A stretch of DNA of 64,000 bases from an uncultured Azospirillum sp. (GTDB taxonomy: Bacteria > Pseudomonadota > Alphaproteobacteria > RF32 > CAG-239): NCBI GenBank assembly GCA_947301965.1, contig CAMYUM010000002.1:1-64000 (forward strand). Reading direction: 5' to 3'. This document shows, one piece after another, positions 34,130 through 43,416 of the stretch (the stretch's first letter is position 1; every line of letters starts with the position of its first letter). The notes under the pieces were generated by a model. The model worked only from the letters and a program-made list of their open reading frames with translations, did not search any database and was not told the DNA's origin. The translations under genes and the position numbers were made by a program.

Positions 34130-35746
34130 TTAGGTAATAATATCAGCCTGTTTCTTGCCGGTTCTTTTTTCTATTTCGGCAACTTGCATGGCTATGTGTA
34201 ACAGCTCATCAACCATATCGCGGGGAACGGCGTTAAGGTTGTGTTTTTCAAGTTTTTCGAGATAAACACGCAATGTCGCACCGCTGCTGCTGGTGCCGGA
34301 AAGACGAAATACAATGCGTGATCCGTCTGACATTAAAATACGCAGACCGTTCGCAGTTGATGAATGATCAACCGGGTCATTGTAAACGAATGTTTCAGCG
34401 ACTTCTACTTTGAAACTGCCTTGATTGCTTCCGTTGAGAGAGGGGAGCTTTTGTTCAAGGTTTTTCATTAAATCGTTGGCAATATCGGTAGGAATGCCAT
34501 CAAAGTCAAAACGCAAATAGTAGCTGCGACCGTATTTTTGCCAATGTTCCCGGGTAATTTGTTCAACTGATTTTCCGGTAGCGGCAATAATGTTGAGCCA
34601 GAATAAAATTGCCCAAATACCGTCTTTTTCTCTGATGTGGCTCGAGCCGGTGCCGAAGCTTTCTTCTCCGCAGAAGGTAATGCGTTTGCTGTCCATCAGG
34701 TTTACAAAATATTTCCAACCGGTCGGAACTTCATAATAACCGATTTTGTGGGCTTCGGCGACGCGGGCAACGGCGGTTGAGGTGGCCATTGATTTGGCAA
34801 CACCGAAAATCCCGTTTTTGTATGCCGGAATGAGAGCATAGTTATCAGTTAAAATGGCCAAGCTGTCACTAGGTGTAACAAAGAATTTTTTGCCTAGAAT
34901 CATATTACGGTCGCCGTCACCATCATTTGCGGCCCCAAAGTCAGGAGCGTTGTCACCAAACATAATGTTGACCAAATCTTTGGCATATACCAAATTGGGG
35001 TCAGGGTGGAGACCTCCGAAGTCGGGCTTGGGAACGGCATTACGAACAGAACCGCGTGCAGCTCCGAGAATGTTTTCAAAAATTTCAATTGCATAAGGTC
35101 CGGTAACGGCATTCATGGCATCAAAGCACATGGTGAATCCGCCGGCAAACAATTTTTGAATGGCGGCAAAATCAAAAATACCGCGCATCATCTCAACATA
35201 GTCTTTGATGGGATCGATGACTTCTATTTCCATGCCGTCAACTGTTTGTGTGCCTAAAGTATCAAGTTTGATGTCATCGGCATCAATAATTTTATATTCG
35301 GAAATACTTTTAGTTTGAGCAAAGATTTGATCGCTGACCTGACTTGAACATTGTCCGCCCGTATCAGTAGCGAATTTTATACCAAAGTCTCCGTTAGGAC
35401 CGCCGGGATTATGAGATGCGGTGAGAACAAAACCTCCGTCTGTGTGCCGTTTAAGGATTATGTTGGAGGAGGCCGGAGTGGATAAATATCCGTTTTGTCC
35501 GATAATAAGTTTTTTTACGCCATTGGCAGCTGCCATTTTGATTAATTTTTGGATGGCTTTGTCATTATAAAAGCGTCCGTCTCCGCCGACAACATAGGTT
35601 TTGCCGGCAGGATTGATGACGTTGAAAATACTTTGTACGAAATTTTCGAAGTAATTCGGTTGTAAAACCACCTGAGATTTTTTGCGTAGCCCCGCGGTTC
35701 CCATTTTTTGGTCCGTGTATGGGGTTGTTTTTATATTCTGTATCAT
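34130..35746 (-). CDS. pgm: Phosphoglucomutase (alpha-D-glucose phosphate-specific)
   Basis: Pgm interconverts glucose-1- and glucose-6-phosphate, feeding UDP-glucose and so UDP-glucuronate and surface glycans. The catalytic serine is S111 in VLTASHNPGGPNGDFGIKF. The metal loop is DGDGDRNM near residue 290, the sugar-binding loop is FCGEESFGTGSSH, and the phosphate loop is RLSGTSSSGATLRVY. Length 538 aa is typical of this subfamily. It is likely the first gene of pgm-cckA-hda. Its product links to the Ugd encoded at 43.4 kb; galU is not in the window. Confidence 0.96.
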   Translation of the reverse strand: MIQNIKTTPYTDQKMGTAGLRKKSQVVLQPNYFENFVQSIFNVINPAGKTYVVGGDGRFYNDKAIQKLIKMAAANGVKKLIIGQNGYLSTPASSNIILKRHTDGGFVLTASHNPGGPNGDFGIKFATDTGGQCSSQVSDQIFAQTKSISEYKIIDADDIKLDTLGTQTVDGMEIEVIDPIKDYVEMMRGIFDFAAIQKLFAGGFTMCFDAMNAVTGPYAIEIFENILGAARGSVRNAVPKPDFGGLHPDPNLVYAKDLVNIMFGDNAPDFGAANDGDGDRNMILGKKFFVTPSDSLAILTDNYALIPAYKNGIFGVAKSMATSTAVARVAEAHKIGYYEVPTGWKYFVNLMDSKRITFCGEESFGTGSSHIREKDGIWAILFWLNIIAATGKSVEQITREHWQKYGRSYYLRFDFDGIPTDIANDLMKNLEQKLPSLNGSNQGSFKVEVAETFVYNDPVDHSSTANGLRILMSDGSRIVFRLSGTSSSGATLRVYLEKLEKHNLNAVPRDMVDELLHIAMQVAEIEKRTGKKQADIIT

Positions 35747-35846
35747 GCAAACTCCTAGATAATATTTATAATGATGAAAATATTAGCACCGAGAACGTTA
35801 AACTCAAGAGAAAGCTTGCTGTTACTCACTATTTTTTGATAAAAAT

Positions 35847-35870
35847 AAAACCACCTGCAGAGGTGGTTTT
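35847..35870. terminator. Terminator between the TPR gene and pgm
   Basis: AAAACCACCT, loop GCAG and AGGTGGTTTT form a 10-bp symmetric stem. It lies just past the stop codon of the TPR gene (minus strand). Confidence 0.75.
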
Positions 35871-35875
35871 GCAAA

Positions 35876-37645
35876 TTATTCCTGGGGGAGAATAGAATCG
35901 AGTTTTTCTTTATCGAAAGACAGGGGAATATGGCGGGATTTGCCGTGTTTAATTTTTTTCTGAACAAGCTGGCGATCAATTTCTTCATTTTCATCTTTCA
36001 TAGTAAGGGCATGGTTCCACTGAAAGACAGCTTCGTTTTTGCGTCCAACTTCCCAGTAAGCATCGCCGAGATGGTCATAGATTACGGCTTCGGAAGGAGA
36101 TAGTTCGGAGGCTTGTTCAAGATATTTTACGGCTTGTTCATAATAACCTATTTTATACATTCCAAAACCAAGGCTATCCATAATGCTGCCGTCATCGGGA
36201 GACAGATTGTAGGCTTCGATGACCAGTTCAAGCGCTTCATCAATCTTTTCTTCGTTGCGCAATAAAATGTAACCGAGGTGATTTTTTACCAAAGGATTGG
36301 GATTCATTTCCAGAACTTTACGAAGAGTTTTTTCGGTGTTTTGTTTGTCGTTCATTCCGTCGTAGGCTGCGGCTTGTGCAAATAATATAACCCAGCTGTG
36401 TTGGAGATATTTCTTCGGATATAAATCGAGAGCCTTTTGGTAATAAATAACCGCATCGCGATAACGTTTGGTCATACGCATTACTTCGCCGAGGTTGGTA
36501 TAAAGATCGTGGTTGTTAGGTTGTTGTTTTACAAGTTTGCGGAGTATGTTTTCGGCTTGAGAATATTGTTTCAGCAAAATCAAATTTTTGGCAATTTGAA
36601 ATTGGGCGGTTAAATAGTTAGGCTGACTCGGTAAAATTTGAGTGTATATGTCATTAGCTTCTTTGTAGAGTTCACGATTGTCAAGAATGTTGCCCATCAG
36701 CATTTTTGGCATGTCATATGCAGGGTTGGAATACGATGCCAGTGAAGCAAACAAAAGCGCTATCTCTTCAGATTTGTTTTCGGGCTGCAATATCAGAGCG
36801 ATACCGAACAACGCATCTGAAACTCCAATAGCGGGGTCGGTGAGAATCGGCTCTACGCCAGAATCGGAATTTTTAATCTCTTCAATGGTCTTTTTAAGTG
36901 AAAAATTACCGTGTGGCGGCACTTTATCGAGAATCTGTTGAATTTTTTCTTTATTGTTCTGCCGCAGATAGAAATTGGAAACGATTTTTAGCGGAAAGAT
37001 TGAAAGAGTAATGTTTGAAGAGGACATTAATAATGAATAGTATTTGTCAGCTTCCTGATTTTTGCCCATATAGTCGCTTATGGCACCGGCGTGTAAAAGG
37101 TACATGGGTTTAAAACCACGATTTTTGGTGAGATGTCCGAGTGTCTCAATAGCTTTTTCATATTGGTTCATACCAGCGTAACTCCAAGCGGTAATCAGGG
37201 GAGAAAATATTTCACGAGCAAAATCGTTATCACACTCGGCTATATTTTTCAGAGCTTGTTCATATTGATGCTGTTTTATATCATGAATGGTTTTTATTGT
37301 GTAGATGAACGGGCTACGGTCGCCTTGTTTAAGCGCTTGATCGGCAAAATTTACGGCTTCGTCAACGCGACCTTGAGAAGTAAGCATAACGTAGAGTTGA
37401 CTAGGAAGCATTTGTTTTTCCGGAGCGTTTTGTGAGGCTAAAATATAGTAATCAGAAGCCTTGTTCAGTTCATGACGGATATGCGCTACACGTCCGGCCA
37501 GATATGTGCCGTATTGGTTATTTTCAAATGTGTATGAGTATTCTTGCGGATTGGGGGTGATGTCTTTCTTGCCGTCTAGATAACAGCAAGCGTTAGCAAA
37601 GACAAAACCGGCGGCAATAGCCAGAATAAAAGAAGTTTTTTCCAT
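35876..37645 (-). CDS. Tetratricopeptide repeat protein, exported (589 aa)
   Basis: The start is set at 37645 (MEKTSFILAIAAG), where GGAG lies upstream; 94 further upstream codons are antisense to the uracil-DNA glycosylase gene and rejected. The N-terminus is a signal-like segment ending ANACCYLDG, with a cysteine that could be a lipobox of poor consensus. At least ten TPR units follow (e.g. YTNLGEVMRMTKRYRDAVIYYQ, IYDHLGDAYWEVGRKNEAVF). Such proteins scaffold envelope or secretion complexes. A role here is not defined. It is divergent from the UDG gene. Confidence 0.85.
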   Translation of the reverse strand: MEKTSFILAIAAGFVFANACCYLDGKKDITPNPQEYSYTFENNQYGTYLAGRVAHIRHELNKASDYYILASQNAPEKQMLPSQLYVMLTSQGRVDEAVNFADQALKQGDRSPFIYTIKTIHDIKQHQYEQALKNIAECDNDFAREIFSPLITAWSYAGMNQYEKAIETLGHLTKNRGFKPMYLLHAGAISDYMGKNQEADKYYSLLMSSSNITLSIFPLKIVSNFYLRQNNKEKIQQILDKVPPHGNFSLKKTIEEIKNSDSGVEPILTDPAIGVSDALFGIALILQPENKSEEIALLFASLASYSNPAYDMPKMLMGNILDNRELYKEANDIYTQILPSQPNYLTAQFQIAKNLILLKQYSQAENILRKLVKQQPNNHDLYTNLGEVMRMTKRYRDAVIYYQKALDLYPKKYLQHSWVILFAQAAAYDGMNDKQNTEKTLRKVLEMNPNPLVKNHLGYILLRNEEKIDEALELVIEAYNLSPDDGSIMDSLGFGMYKIGYYEQAVKYLEQASELSPSEAVIYDHLGDAYWEVGRKNEAVFQWNHALTMKDENEEIDRQLVQKKIKHGKSRHIPLSFDKEKLDSILPQE

Positions 37646-37766
37646 CAAATATGCTCCGTTAAATTTTTGCAACGTCATTCTAAACAAAACTGAAAAAGAG
37701 TACAACAGAAAAGATGAAGATAATGTAATAATTTGTTTGCAAAAAATAAATGAAGGGCATAGCATT

Positions 37767-38519
37767 GTGAACATGATGAACGAAAAAGAACTTTTAGAAT
37801 GGTATTTGTCTGCAGGTGTCGACGTGGTCTGCGGCGATGAGCCTTTTGTCGCCTCAAAGAAAGGAGCAACGGCAGAAGTCCGTCCGGCAATAACCGATTT
37901 GGCGCAGATGGGAGCCGCGGCATGCAAAAATGCCCGGGAAATGTGCGAAAAAGCTCAATCATTGAGTGAGCTGGAAAAAGCCGTAGAAAATTTTGACGGG
38001 TGTGCGCTTAAGTTGACGGCGAATAAAACGGTTTTCGGCGATGGTGATGCGCATGCCAAAGTTTTGTTTGTGGGAGAGGCTCCGGGCGGCGATGAGGACA
38101 GGGAAGGCAAGCCTTTTGTCGGCAGAAGCGGTCATTTGTTGAACAAGATGATGGCAGCTATCGGTTTGGAACGTTCAAAGTGCTATATTACAAATATCTT
38201 AATGTGGAGACCTCCGGGGAATCGGACGCCGACCAGTGCGGAAGTGGCAGTTTGTCTTCCGTTCCTGAAAAGGAAAATTGAGTTGATTAAGCCGAGTGTT
38301 ATTGTGGCTCTCGGGGCTCCGGCCGCCAATGCTTTGACGGATGAAGAAAACAGCATATCAAAAATCAGAGGGAAGTGGCTGGAATACAGTCCTCAGCCCG
38401 GAGTTGTCATTCCGTTGCTGCCGACTTATCACCCGGCGTATTTGTTGCGAAATCCGGCGCAAAAAGCCAAGTCTTGGTTTGATTTTTTGAGGTTGGCCAA
38501 AAAGATATCCAACGATTAG
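37767..38519 (+). CDS. Uracil-DNA glycosylase (Fe-S, type 4/5-like)
   Basis: The enzyme removes uracil from DNA. The core motif is VGEAPGGDEDREGKPFVGRSG (near residue 100), with the C-terminal HPAYLLRNP motif. A cysteine pair near FDGCALK and further cysteines fit the Fe-S cluster of this alphaproteobacterial family. About 250 aa is typical. The GTG at 37767 is spaced from GAAGGG; the ATGs at 37773 and 37776 are alternatives. Divergent from the TPR gene. Confidence 0.92.
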   Translation: MNMMNEKELLEWYLSAGVDVVCGDEPFVASKKGATAEVRPAITDLAQMGAAACKNAREMCEKAQSLSELEKAVENFDGCALKLTANKTVFGDGDAHAKVLFVGEAPGGDEDREGKPFVGRSGHLLNKMMAAIGLERSKCYITNILMWRPPGNRTPTSAEVAVCLPFLKRKIELIKPSVIVALGAPAANALTDEENSISKIRGKWLEYSPQPGVVIPLLPTYHPAYLLRNPAQKAKSWFDFLRLAKKISND

Positions 38520-38605
38520 TTTTTTTTTCATAATTTGTTGGCAAATTAAAAATATATAAGCTATTATTGTTTCGAATATTGGTAATAACTTGTGAGGAAA
38601 ATACA

Positions 38606-39382
38606 ATGAATATCAGCAAGGTGTTTATGGGTTTGGCAAGCGTAGTCGTAGCAACGGCAAGTTTGAGTATTGTAAACTGCGCGAGAGCTGACGATAAGTC
38701 TGTGAATGTAAAGAAAACTGATGAAGTAGCTACCGAAATTAAGGAAGATGCAATCTTGTTTAAAATCCATGACATCGTTCCCGTAAAAAACAGTGACGGT
38801 GAGGTTGTCGGATGTGATTATAATACCACTTTTTATAACCGCTCAAATGTGAGTCTGAAGGGAGCAACCGTTGATTTGAGTTGGCAGGACGAAGCTATTT
38901 CTGATGTTATTGAGCAAGAAAAGAAGGAAGATGCCAAGCAAAATAAACGCAGCATGGGACGTGCGCGTAGCACTACCGAGCGTAATACAGACAAAACGGT
39001 TTCGGGACTGGTCGAAGTTCCGGCAATTAAGCCTCTTAAGCAGGTAGTGGTTCAATCAAGAGTGAATACGGACAGATGTTTCTTGTTAATTGATAATCCG
39101 AAATTTGATATTAGAAACTGTTCGGCCGAGACTGCTCAGGGACGTTCTACCGCTGCAGCCAGCAGCAGAGGCAGAGGCGGTAATTCTTGTTCCGATTTGT
39201 TCAAATATGTATCACCGGAAGATGCTCAATATTACCTGGAATTTAAAGCCGTTACCGTTGATCAGGAAACTGAAGAACGCGAAGCTAAAAAGGCTAAAGA
39301 AAAGTCAGAAATCGACGGAATGTATCAAAAAGGTGTAGCCGCAATTGATGCTACAGGAACTATCGTATCAAGTATAAAATAA
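38606..39382 (+). CDS. Hypothetical exported protein, first of a tandem related pair
   Basis: A signal peptide (about residues 1-27, ending NCARA) starts the 258-aa product. The mature region has ILFKIHDIVPVKNSDGEVVGCDYNTTFYNRS, a central basic stretch (EQEKKEDAKQNKRSMGRARS) and a cysteine-bearing NTDRCFLLIDNPKFDIRNC segment. The same order of features occurs in the next gene, so they are diverged paralogues. TGTGAGGAAAATACA precedes the ATG. The two lie in an apparent operon with a soluble lytic transglycosylase, suggesting an envelope role; function unknown. Confidence 0.72.
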   Translation: MNISKVFMGLASVVVATASLSIVNCARADDKSVNVKKTDEVATEIKEDAILFKIHDIVPVKNSDGEVVGCDYNTTFYNRSNVSLKGATVDLSWQDEAISDVIEQEKKEDAKQNKRSMGRARSTTERNTDKTVSGLVEVPAIKPLKQVVVQSRVNTDRCFLLIDNPKFDIRNCSAETAQGRSTAAASSRGRGGNSCSDLFKYVSPEDAQYYLEFKAVTVDQETEEREAKKAKEKSEIDGMYQKGVAAIDATGTIVSSIK

Positions 39383-39394
39383 GAGAGTGTGTTT

Positions 39395-40060
39395 ATGCAG
39401 AATAAATACGTTTTTGTTTTAGGAACAATAATTGTCGGCGGGGTAGTATGCGGTAGTGCAGGGGCACAGGTACTCGGTAACGTTAATCAAAAACCGGCGC
39501 AGGTCGTTCAGCCGCAACAGCAAGTAAAGCAGGCTCCTCAAACAAAAGAAGTTAATGGTTCGGAGGCAAAGCAACAATTGAGTGCGGCACAACGAGCCGT
39601 GCTTGATCAGCAAAAAGGTAAAGATGTTTCTCCTTTTACATACGGTACATCCGATGTTGGGGAAAAAGTCAGTGATGGCGAACCCAGAAAATCCGTTGAA
39701 GTGATTACCAAAAGGAAGGGTGATGACGACGAGCTTATTTTGTTGTATATGAAGGATTTTAACGTATACAAAAGTCCGGCCGGACAGACTCGTTGCTCAA
39801 TGACCTTTGCTATTATTACAACATTGCCGACAAAGCTGTCAAATATAAGCTATCACCTTAAATGGTCCAATATGGATACGGTATTAAGTTTCAATAGTGT
39901 TACGCCGCAGGTGGAGAATCATTATACCTACTCATTGTTGGGTGACGGTTGTTATTCAATGGATAAAGCTCCTAATATTGTTATTAATCGTTGTCGAGTA
40001 AAAGGCATGTCACAACAGGTGTGTGCATCTAAAGTGAGATGGATTACTCGCGCAATGTAG
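39395..40060 (+). CDS. Hypothetical exported protein, second of a tandem related pair
   Basis: Signal peptide (about 1-26) followed by a Gln/Pro-rich linker (KPAQVVQPQQQVKQAPQ) and a domain with LLYMKDFNVYKSPAGQTRCSM. YHLKWSNMDTVLSF and LGDGCYSMDKAPNIVINRC follow, paralleling the previous gene. The start at 39395 (MQNKYVFVL) is preferred to GTG 39389. It is 12 bp after its paralogue and 14 bp before the transglycosylase TTG start. Conserved cysteines suggest a disulfide-stabilised periplasmic domain. Confidence 0.72.
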   Translation: MQNKYVFVLGTIIVGGVVCGSAGAQVLGNVNQKPAQVVQPQQQVKQAPQTKEVNGSEAKQQLSAAQRAVLDQQKGKDVSPFTYGTSDVGEKVSDGEPRKSVEVITKRKGDDDELILLYMKDFNVYKSPAGQTRCSMTFAIITTLPTKLSNISYHLKWSNMDTVLSFNSVTPQVENHYTYSLLGDGCYSMDKAPNIVINRCRVKGMSQQVCASKVRWITRAM

Positions 40061-40074
40061 CTCGAGGAAAAGAG

Positions 40075-41808
40075 TTGAAAAAAATATTGATTTTTTTATG
40101 CGTGTGCTGCATGAGTTTGTCGGCACATGCGGCGATTTTAAATGATAAAGTTCTTGATGATGATTTGTATGCGCAAGTGCTGAAAAAGTCAGGGACAACC
40201 GAGGACGATGTTAAGCTGTATTCTCGGATTTTTGATGCAATTAAAAATAATGATATAGTAAAAGCCGACAAATTAGCAACGAAATTACACAGCCGGGTTT
40301 TGATGGGGCATGTGTTGGCGCAAAAATATTTGAGCCGTGATTATAAATCGTCATATAAAGAGTTGACTGAGTGGCTGAAGAAATACGGAGATCATCCACA
40401 GCAGGGGACATTGTCGATATTGGCCAAGACAAAAGCTCCGGGGTATAAGCCCTCAAAACCTGCTCCGGCAAAGAAAAGAATGTATGCGTCTTATGCTTGG
40501 TATAAGGACAGCTACAGTTCACTGAAGGCGGAGGATAGGAGATTTGTCAGACAACAATTAGATGAGTTTTTGCGAGCTATTCGCCGTACAGATAACAAAA
40601 AAGCCACGACAATAATGAATAATACTCGTTTCAGAATGACTATTCCGGACAAACGTTATGACGGAATGAGCTCAACTTTGGCGGCATCGTATTTTTACGA
40701 AGGGGACTATGAGCAGGCGCTTAAATGGACAGAAAAGGCAGTGCGCCGCAGTCATGAAACGACAGCAGCCTGGTTTGGCGGTTTGGCGGCGTGGAAGCTG
40801 GGGGATTATAAGAAATCGGCAGAGTTGTTTGAAAAATTAGACAGTTTTAATGAAGAAGATCAGTGGTTGGCGGCGTCGGGTGCGTTTTGGGCTCACCGAG
40901 CCAATAAAAAGCTGAAGAACAGTGAAAAATCGGATAGATATTTGCGCAAGGCCGCATCATTTGAAAGGACTTTTTACGGTATTTTGGCGCGTTATGAACT
41001 GGGGCGCGAAATTGACTATGACTGGAAGTTTCAGGCATTCTTTAATAATACGGACAATGATGACTATCGTAATGAGATGCTGAATTCTGCAATAATTCGC
41101 CGTGCCATTCTATTGATAAAAGCCGGAGAGGAAGATTTGGCGGAAGCTGATTTGCGTAAAAACTATAATAAGCTGAATAAAAAGCAAAAAGAATTGGTTA
41201 TGTTTTTGAGCGGTCAACACAGCTTTGCCAATTTGAGCTTTTTGATTGCTAACGGACTGAAAAATTATACCCAAAAGCGCAGTTATGACAGCTATATGTA
41301 TCCTTATCCGGATTGGGAACCGGAGAGAAAATGGACGGTTAATCGCTCGTGGGTATGGGCTTTGGTAAGGCAGGAATCGTTGTTTAATCATAAAGTGAAG
41401 AGTTATGCCGGTGCCTGCGGTTTGATGCAGCTGATGCCTTATACTGCGGCGGCGGTTACGAAGAATAAAGAGTACAAAAAAGGCTGCAAGCAACTTTATG
41501 ATAAAAAACGTAATCTGCAAATCGGTCAGGATTATGTAAAAATGTTGCTAGATGACGACAATGTCGGGGATAACCTGTTTTTCCTGGCGGCTTCGTATAA
41601 TGGGGGACCGCATAATGTGAAAAAATGGGTTGATCGTAAAAATTATGAAAATGATCCATTGTTGTTTGTTGAAATGATACCTTGGCGCGAAACCAGGCTG
41701 TATGTTAAAAAAGTGGTGGCCAACTATTGGATTTATAATTCACGTCGGGGCAAGGAAAGTAAAAGCCTGAAACAGCTGAAAAAAGGCGAGTGGCCACGCC
41801 TCGACTAA
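40075..41808 (+). CDS. slt: Soluble lytic murein transglycosylase
   Basis: The enzyme cleaves peptidoglycan glycan strands to 1,6-anhydro products. A signal peptide (LIFLCVCCMSLSAHA) precedes a helical superhelix (about 30-400). The C-terminal SLT domain has the catalytic Glu in VRQESLFNHKVKSYAGACGL, then MQLMPYTA and LAASYNGGPHNVKKW. The TTG start at 40075 has GAGGAAAAGAG and begins a good signal peptide. An in-frame ATG at 40039 would overlap the previous gene and is less likely. Length ~577 aa is close to the Slt70 family. Confidence 0.92.
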   Translation: MKKILIFLCVCCMSLSAHAAILNDKVLDDDLYAQVLKKSGTTEDDVKLYSRIFDAIKNNDIVKADKLATKLHSRVLMGHVLAQKYLSRDYKSSYKELTEWLKKYGDHPQQGTLSILAKTKAPGYKPSKPAPAKKRMYASYAWYKDSYSSLKAEDRRFVRQQLDEFLRAIRRTDNKKATTIMNNTRFRMTIPDKRYDGMSSTLAASYFYEGDYEQALKWTEKAVRRSHETTAAWFGGLAAWKLGDYKKSAELFEKLDSFNEEDQWLAASGAFWAHRANKKLKNSEKSDRYLRKAASFERTFYGILARYELGREIDYDWKFQAFFNNTDNDDYRNEMLNSAIIRRAILLIKAGEEDLAEADLRKNYNKLNKKQKELVMFLSGQHSFANLSFLIANGLKNYTQKRSYDSYMYPYPDWEPERKWTVNRSWVWALVRQESLFNHKVKSYAGACGLMQLMPYTAAAVTKNKEYKKGCKQLYDKKRNLQIGQDYVKMLLDDDNVGDNLFFLAASYNGGPHNVKKWVDRKNYENDPLLFVEMIPWRETRLYVKKVVANYWIYNSRRGKESKSLKQLKKGEWPRLD

Positions 41809-41810
41809 AT

Positions 41811-41852
41811 TTGACAAAACATTTGCAAAAGCCGTTAAAATATGCTATATTA
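41811..41852 (+). promoter_or_regulatory. Promoter region of the 41.9-kb membrane gene
   Basis: TTGACA (41811-41816) and TTGCAA (41823-41828) are candidate -35 boxes; TATATT (41846-41851) is 17 bp from the second. The region lies after the transglycosylase stop. Confidence 0.4.
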
Positions 41853-41898
41853 ATAATGATATATGTATTTTTTTGGTAATTTTTAAATTTATTATAAT

Positions 41899-42192
41899 AT
41901 GGATGTAGTTTTCTACGTAATTGCTATTTTATTAGTAATTATCGTTATTGCTCGTCTGTTAAAGGATGCTGATCGTCTTTTCGGACGGTATGGAGGTATT
42001 TTGGGCACTATTGTGACCTTTGCTATCAATGCTGTTGAATTCGGATTTATCTTCTGGGTCATCAGCAAAGTGATACCTCTTGTAGACTGGGAATTAGGTA
42101 TGTATGTTGGTTTGTTTTACGCCATTTATTGCTGGATATTCGATGAGGAAAACAAGATGGCAGATTTTGTCATTGACCTTTTGAATCGGTAA
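41899..42192 (+). CDS. Small hypothetical membrane protein (97 aa)
   Basis: Two or three hydrophobic segments (about residues 3-21, 33-58 and 66-85) with the charged loop RLLKDADRLFGRYGG between the first two suggest an inner-membrane protein with little outside it. No family is recognised. No Shine-Dalgarno sequence is visible: the leader ends in TTTATTATAAT directly before ATG, like the two ACP genes at 44.8 and 45.2 kb. It has its own promoter and terminator. Confidence 0.6.
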   Translation: MDVVFYVIAILLVIIVIARLLKDADRLFGRYGGILGTIVTFAINAVEFGFIFWVISKVIPLVDWELGMYVGLFYAIYCWIFDEENKMADFVIDLLNR

Positions 42193-42219
42193 ACAACCAA
42201 GTAGTACAGTACTAAAGAA

Positions 42220-42253
42220 AAAGATCACCCCTCAACAGGGTGATCTTTTTTTT
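42220..42253 (+). terminator. Terminator after the 97-aa membrane gene
   Basis: AAAGATCACCC, loop CTCAACA and GGGTGATCTTT are followed by a run of T. This is one of the clearest intrinsic terminators in the window. Confidence 0.85.
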
Positions 42254-42290
42254 ATGGTTTTCGTGATTATATATATCGGGGAGGAAAGAC

Positions 42291-42596
42291 ATGGAAATAT
42301 ATTTGTTGTTGGCGTTGTTTCTGATGTATATAATTACGGCAATATTTTTAGAGAAAAATATATTGCAGCGTATATGGTTGGGAGCTTTTGTGATAATGTT
42401 TGCGGTTACTGCGGGGGCATTGGGATTTTGGCGTTTTACCAACCAAGAAGTAATGATGAATGTGGCAGCAATCAGCTGGTATTATATTTTATATCTGTCA
42501 TTATCGCTGACAGTGGTTTTGGGGGCGGTCAATTTATGGTTGTTCCGCCGTCAATTGTGGCGGGTATTGTCAGAGAATGATGACGATGCTCAATGA
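42291..42596 (+). CDS. Small hypothetical membrane protein (101 aa)
   Basis: Three hydrophobic segments (about residues 2-20, 26-48 and 62-83) end in a charged tail SENDDDAQ. No family is recognised. GGGGAGGAAAG gives a strong ribosome site. It is convergent with the NDK-like gene, overlapping it by 7 bp at the 3' end. The preceding terminator separates it from the 97-aa membrane gene. Confidence 0.58.
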   Translation: MEIYLLLALFLMYIITAIFLEKNILQRIWLGAFVIMFAVTAGALGFWRFTNQEVMMNVAAISWYYILYLSLSLTVVLGAVNLWLFRRQLWRVLSENDDDAQ

Positions 42597-43264
42597 ACCT
42601 TGCGGATATAGACGGGTTGCTTATTCTTGCCGATTTTTACATAATATTTGTGGCGACCGGGAATTTTGAAACGGCAGGGAGAGGCATTAAGAATACGGCG
42701 AACAATATCGGCGTGGCGGCTGTGAATCAAAAAAGATTCTTTATAAGCAACGGTTTTGGTAAAGGGGATTTTTTTGACCAAAGTTAAGGCTTCGTCAATA
42801 CTGTTCCAAAAATGATTTCCGGGAATATCACGAACAATCGGGCGGGGAGATAAAAACGGCTCTTCCGTTTCTATTTCTTTAATGCTCTTACCGAGAAGGA
42901 ATAAAATGTTTTCGGCGGCTTCGTCCGAAGTGTCGGAAGCATGAATAAGGTTTTTGCCTAAAAGGCGGCGATATGACTGTTTGGTGGAGGCTACATTATA
43001 ATTTTTGTTATTTGTTATTTTGGGGTGGTTATCGTGTATCAGAACCGCCAAAAACGGTCCAAAACCGACTTCTTTTTCTTTTTTACAGCTTTTGGGTAAT
43101 TTTTTACCGTAAAAACGGGCGAGATTTTTAGCAAAGTCCTCTTCAGACCAGCTTATTTCGTAGATTTGAAATATCTCAAATTTCTTTTTTATATCATTTA
43201 GAATTTGTTTTTCCATAAAACGGGCATTGTTCCAAATGATAAACAGGTGTAGCTCTTTGACCAT
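42590..43264 (-). CDS. Hypothetical protein with NDK-like NLIHASD motif (224 aa)
   Basis: The central part shows SYRRLLGKNLIHASDTSDEAAENI, with N105 and H108 in an NxxHxSD arrangement like the active site of nucleoside diphosphate kinases. The rest (e.g. ISWSEEDFAKNLARFYGKKLP) is unlike the enzyme. I recall similar proteins from polysaccharide gene clusters but cannot name a family. A basic C-terminus (GRHKYYVKIGKNKQPVYIRK) may bind nucleic acid or phosphate. It sits opposite ugd, 152 bp away. A role in glycan metabolism is plausible, not shown. Confidence 0.6.
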   Translation of the reverse strand: MVKELHLFIIWNNARFMEKQILNDIKKKFEIFQIYEISWSEEDFAKNLARFYGKKLPKSCKKEKEVGFGPFLAVLIHDNHPKITNNKNYNVASTKQSYRRLLGKNLIHASDTSDEAAENILFLLGKSIKEIETEEPFLSPRPIVRDIPGNHFWNSIDEALTLVKKIPFTKTVAYKESFLIHSRHADIVRRILNASPCRFKIPGRHKYYVKIGKNKQPVYIRKVH

Positions 43265-43416
43265 CAGTTATACCTTTATTTATTGCTAGCCCAAATATAA
43301 ACAGTTTTATATGATTAGGCAATATTTTTTTTATTGGTGATAATTGCTGAAGCTAAACTTGTCTTTTGAATGTGGAATAAGTATTATTGAGGTAAATGTC
43401 AGGGAAGGATAAAAAT

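Noticed and set aside
37646..37927. N-terminal extension of the TPR protein
   Set aside because: The 94 codons are antisense to the uracil-DNA glycosylase gene and lack a ribosome site; a good GGAG-start exists at 37645.
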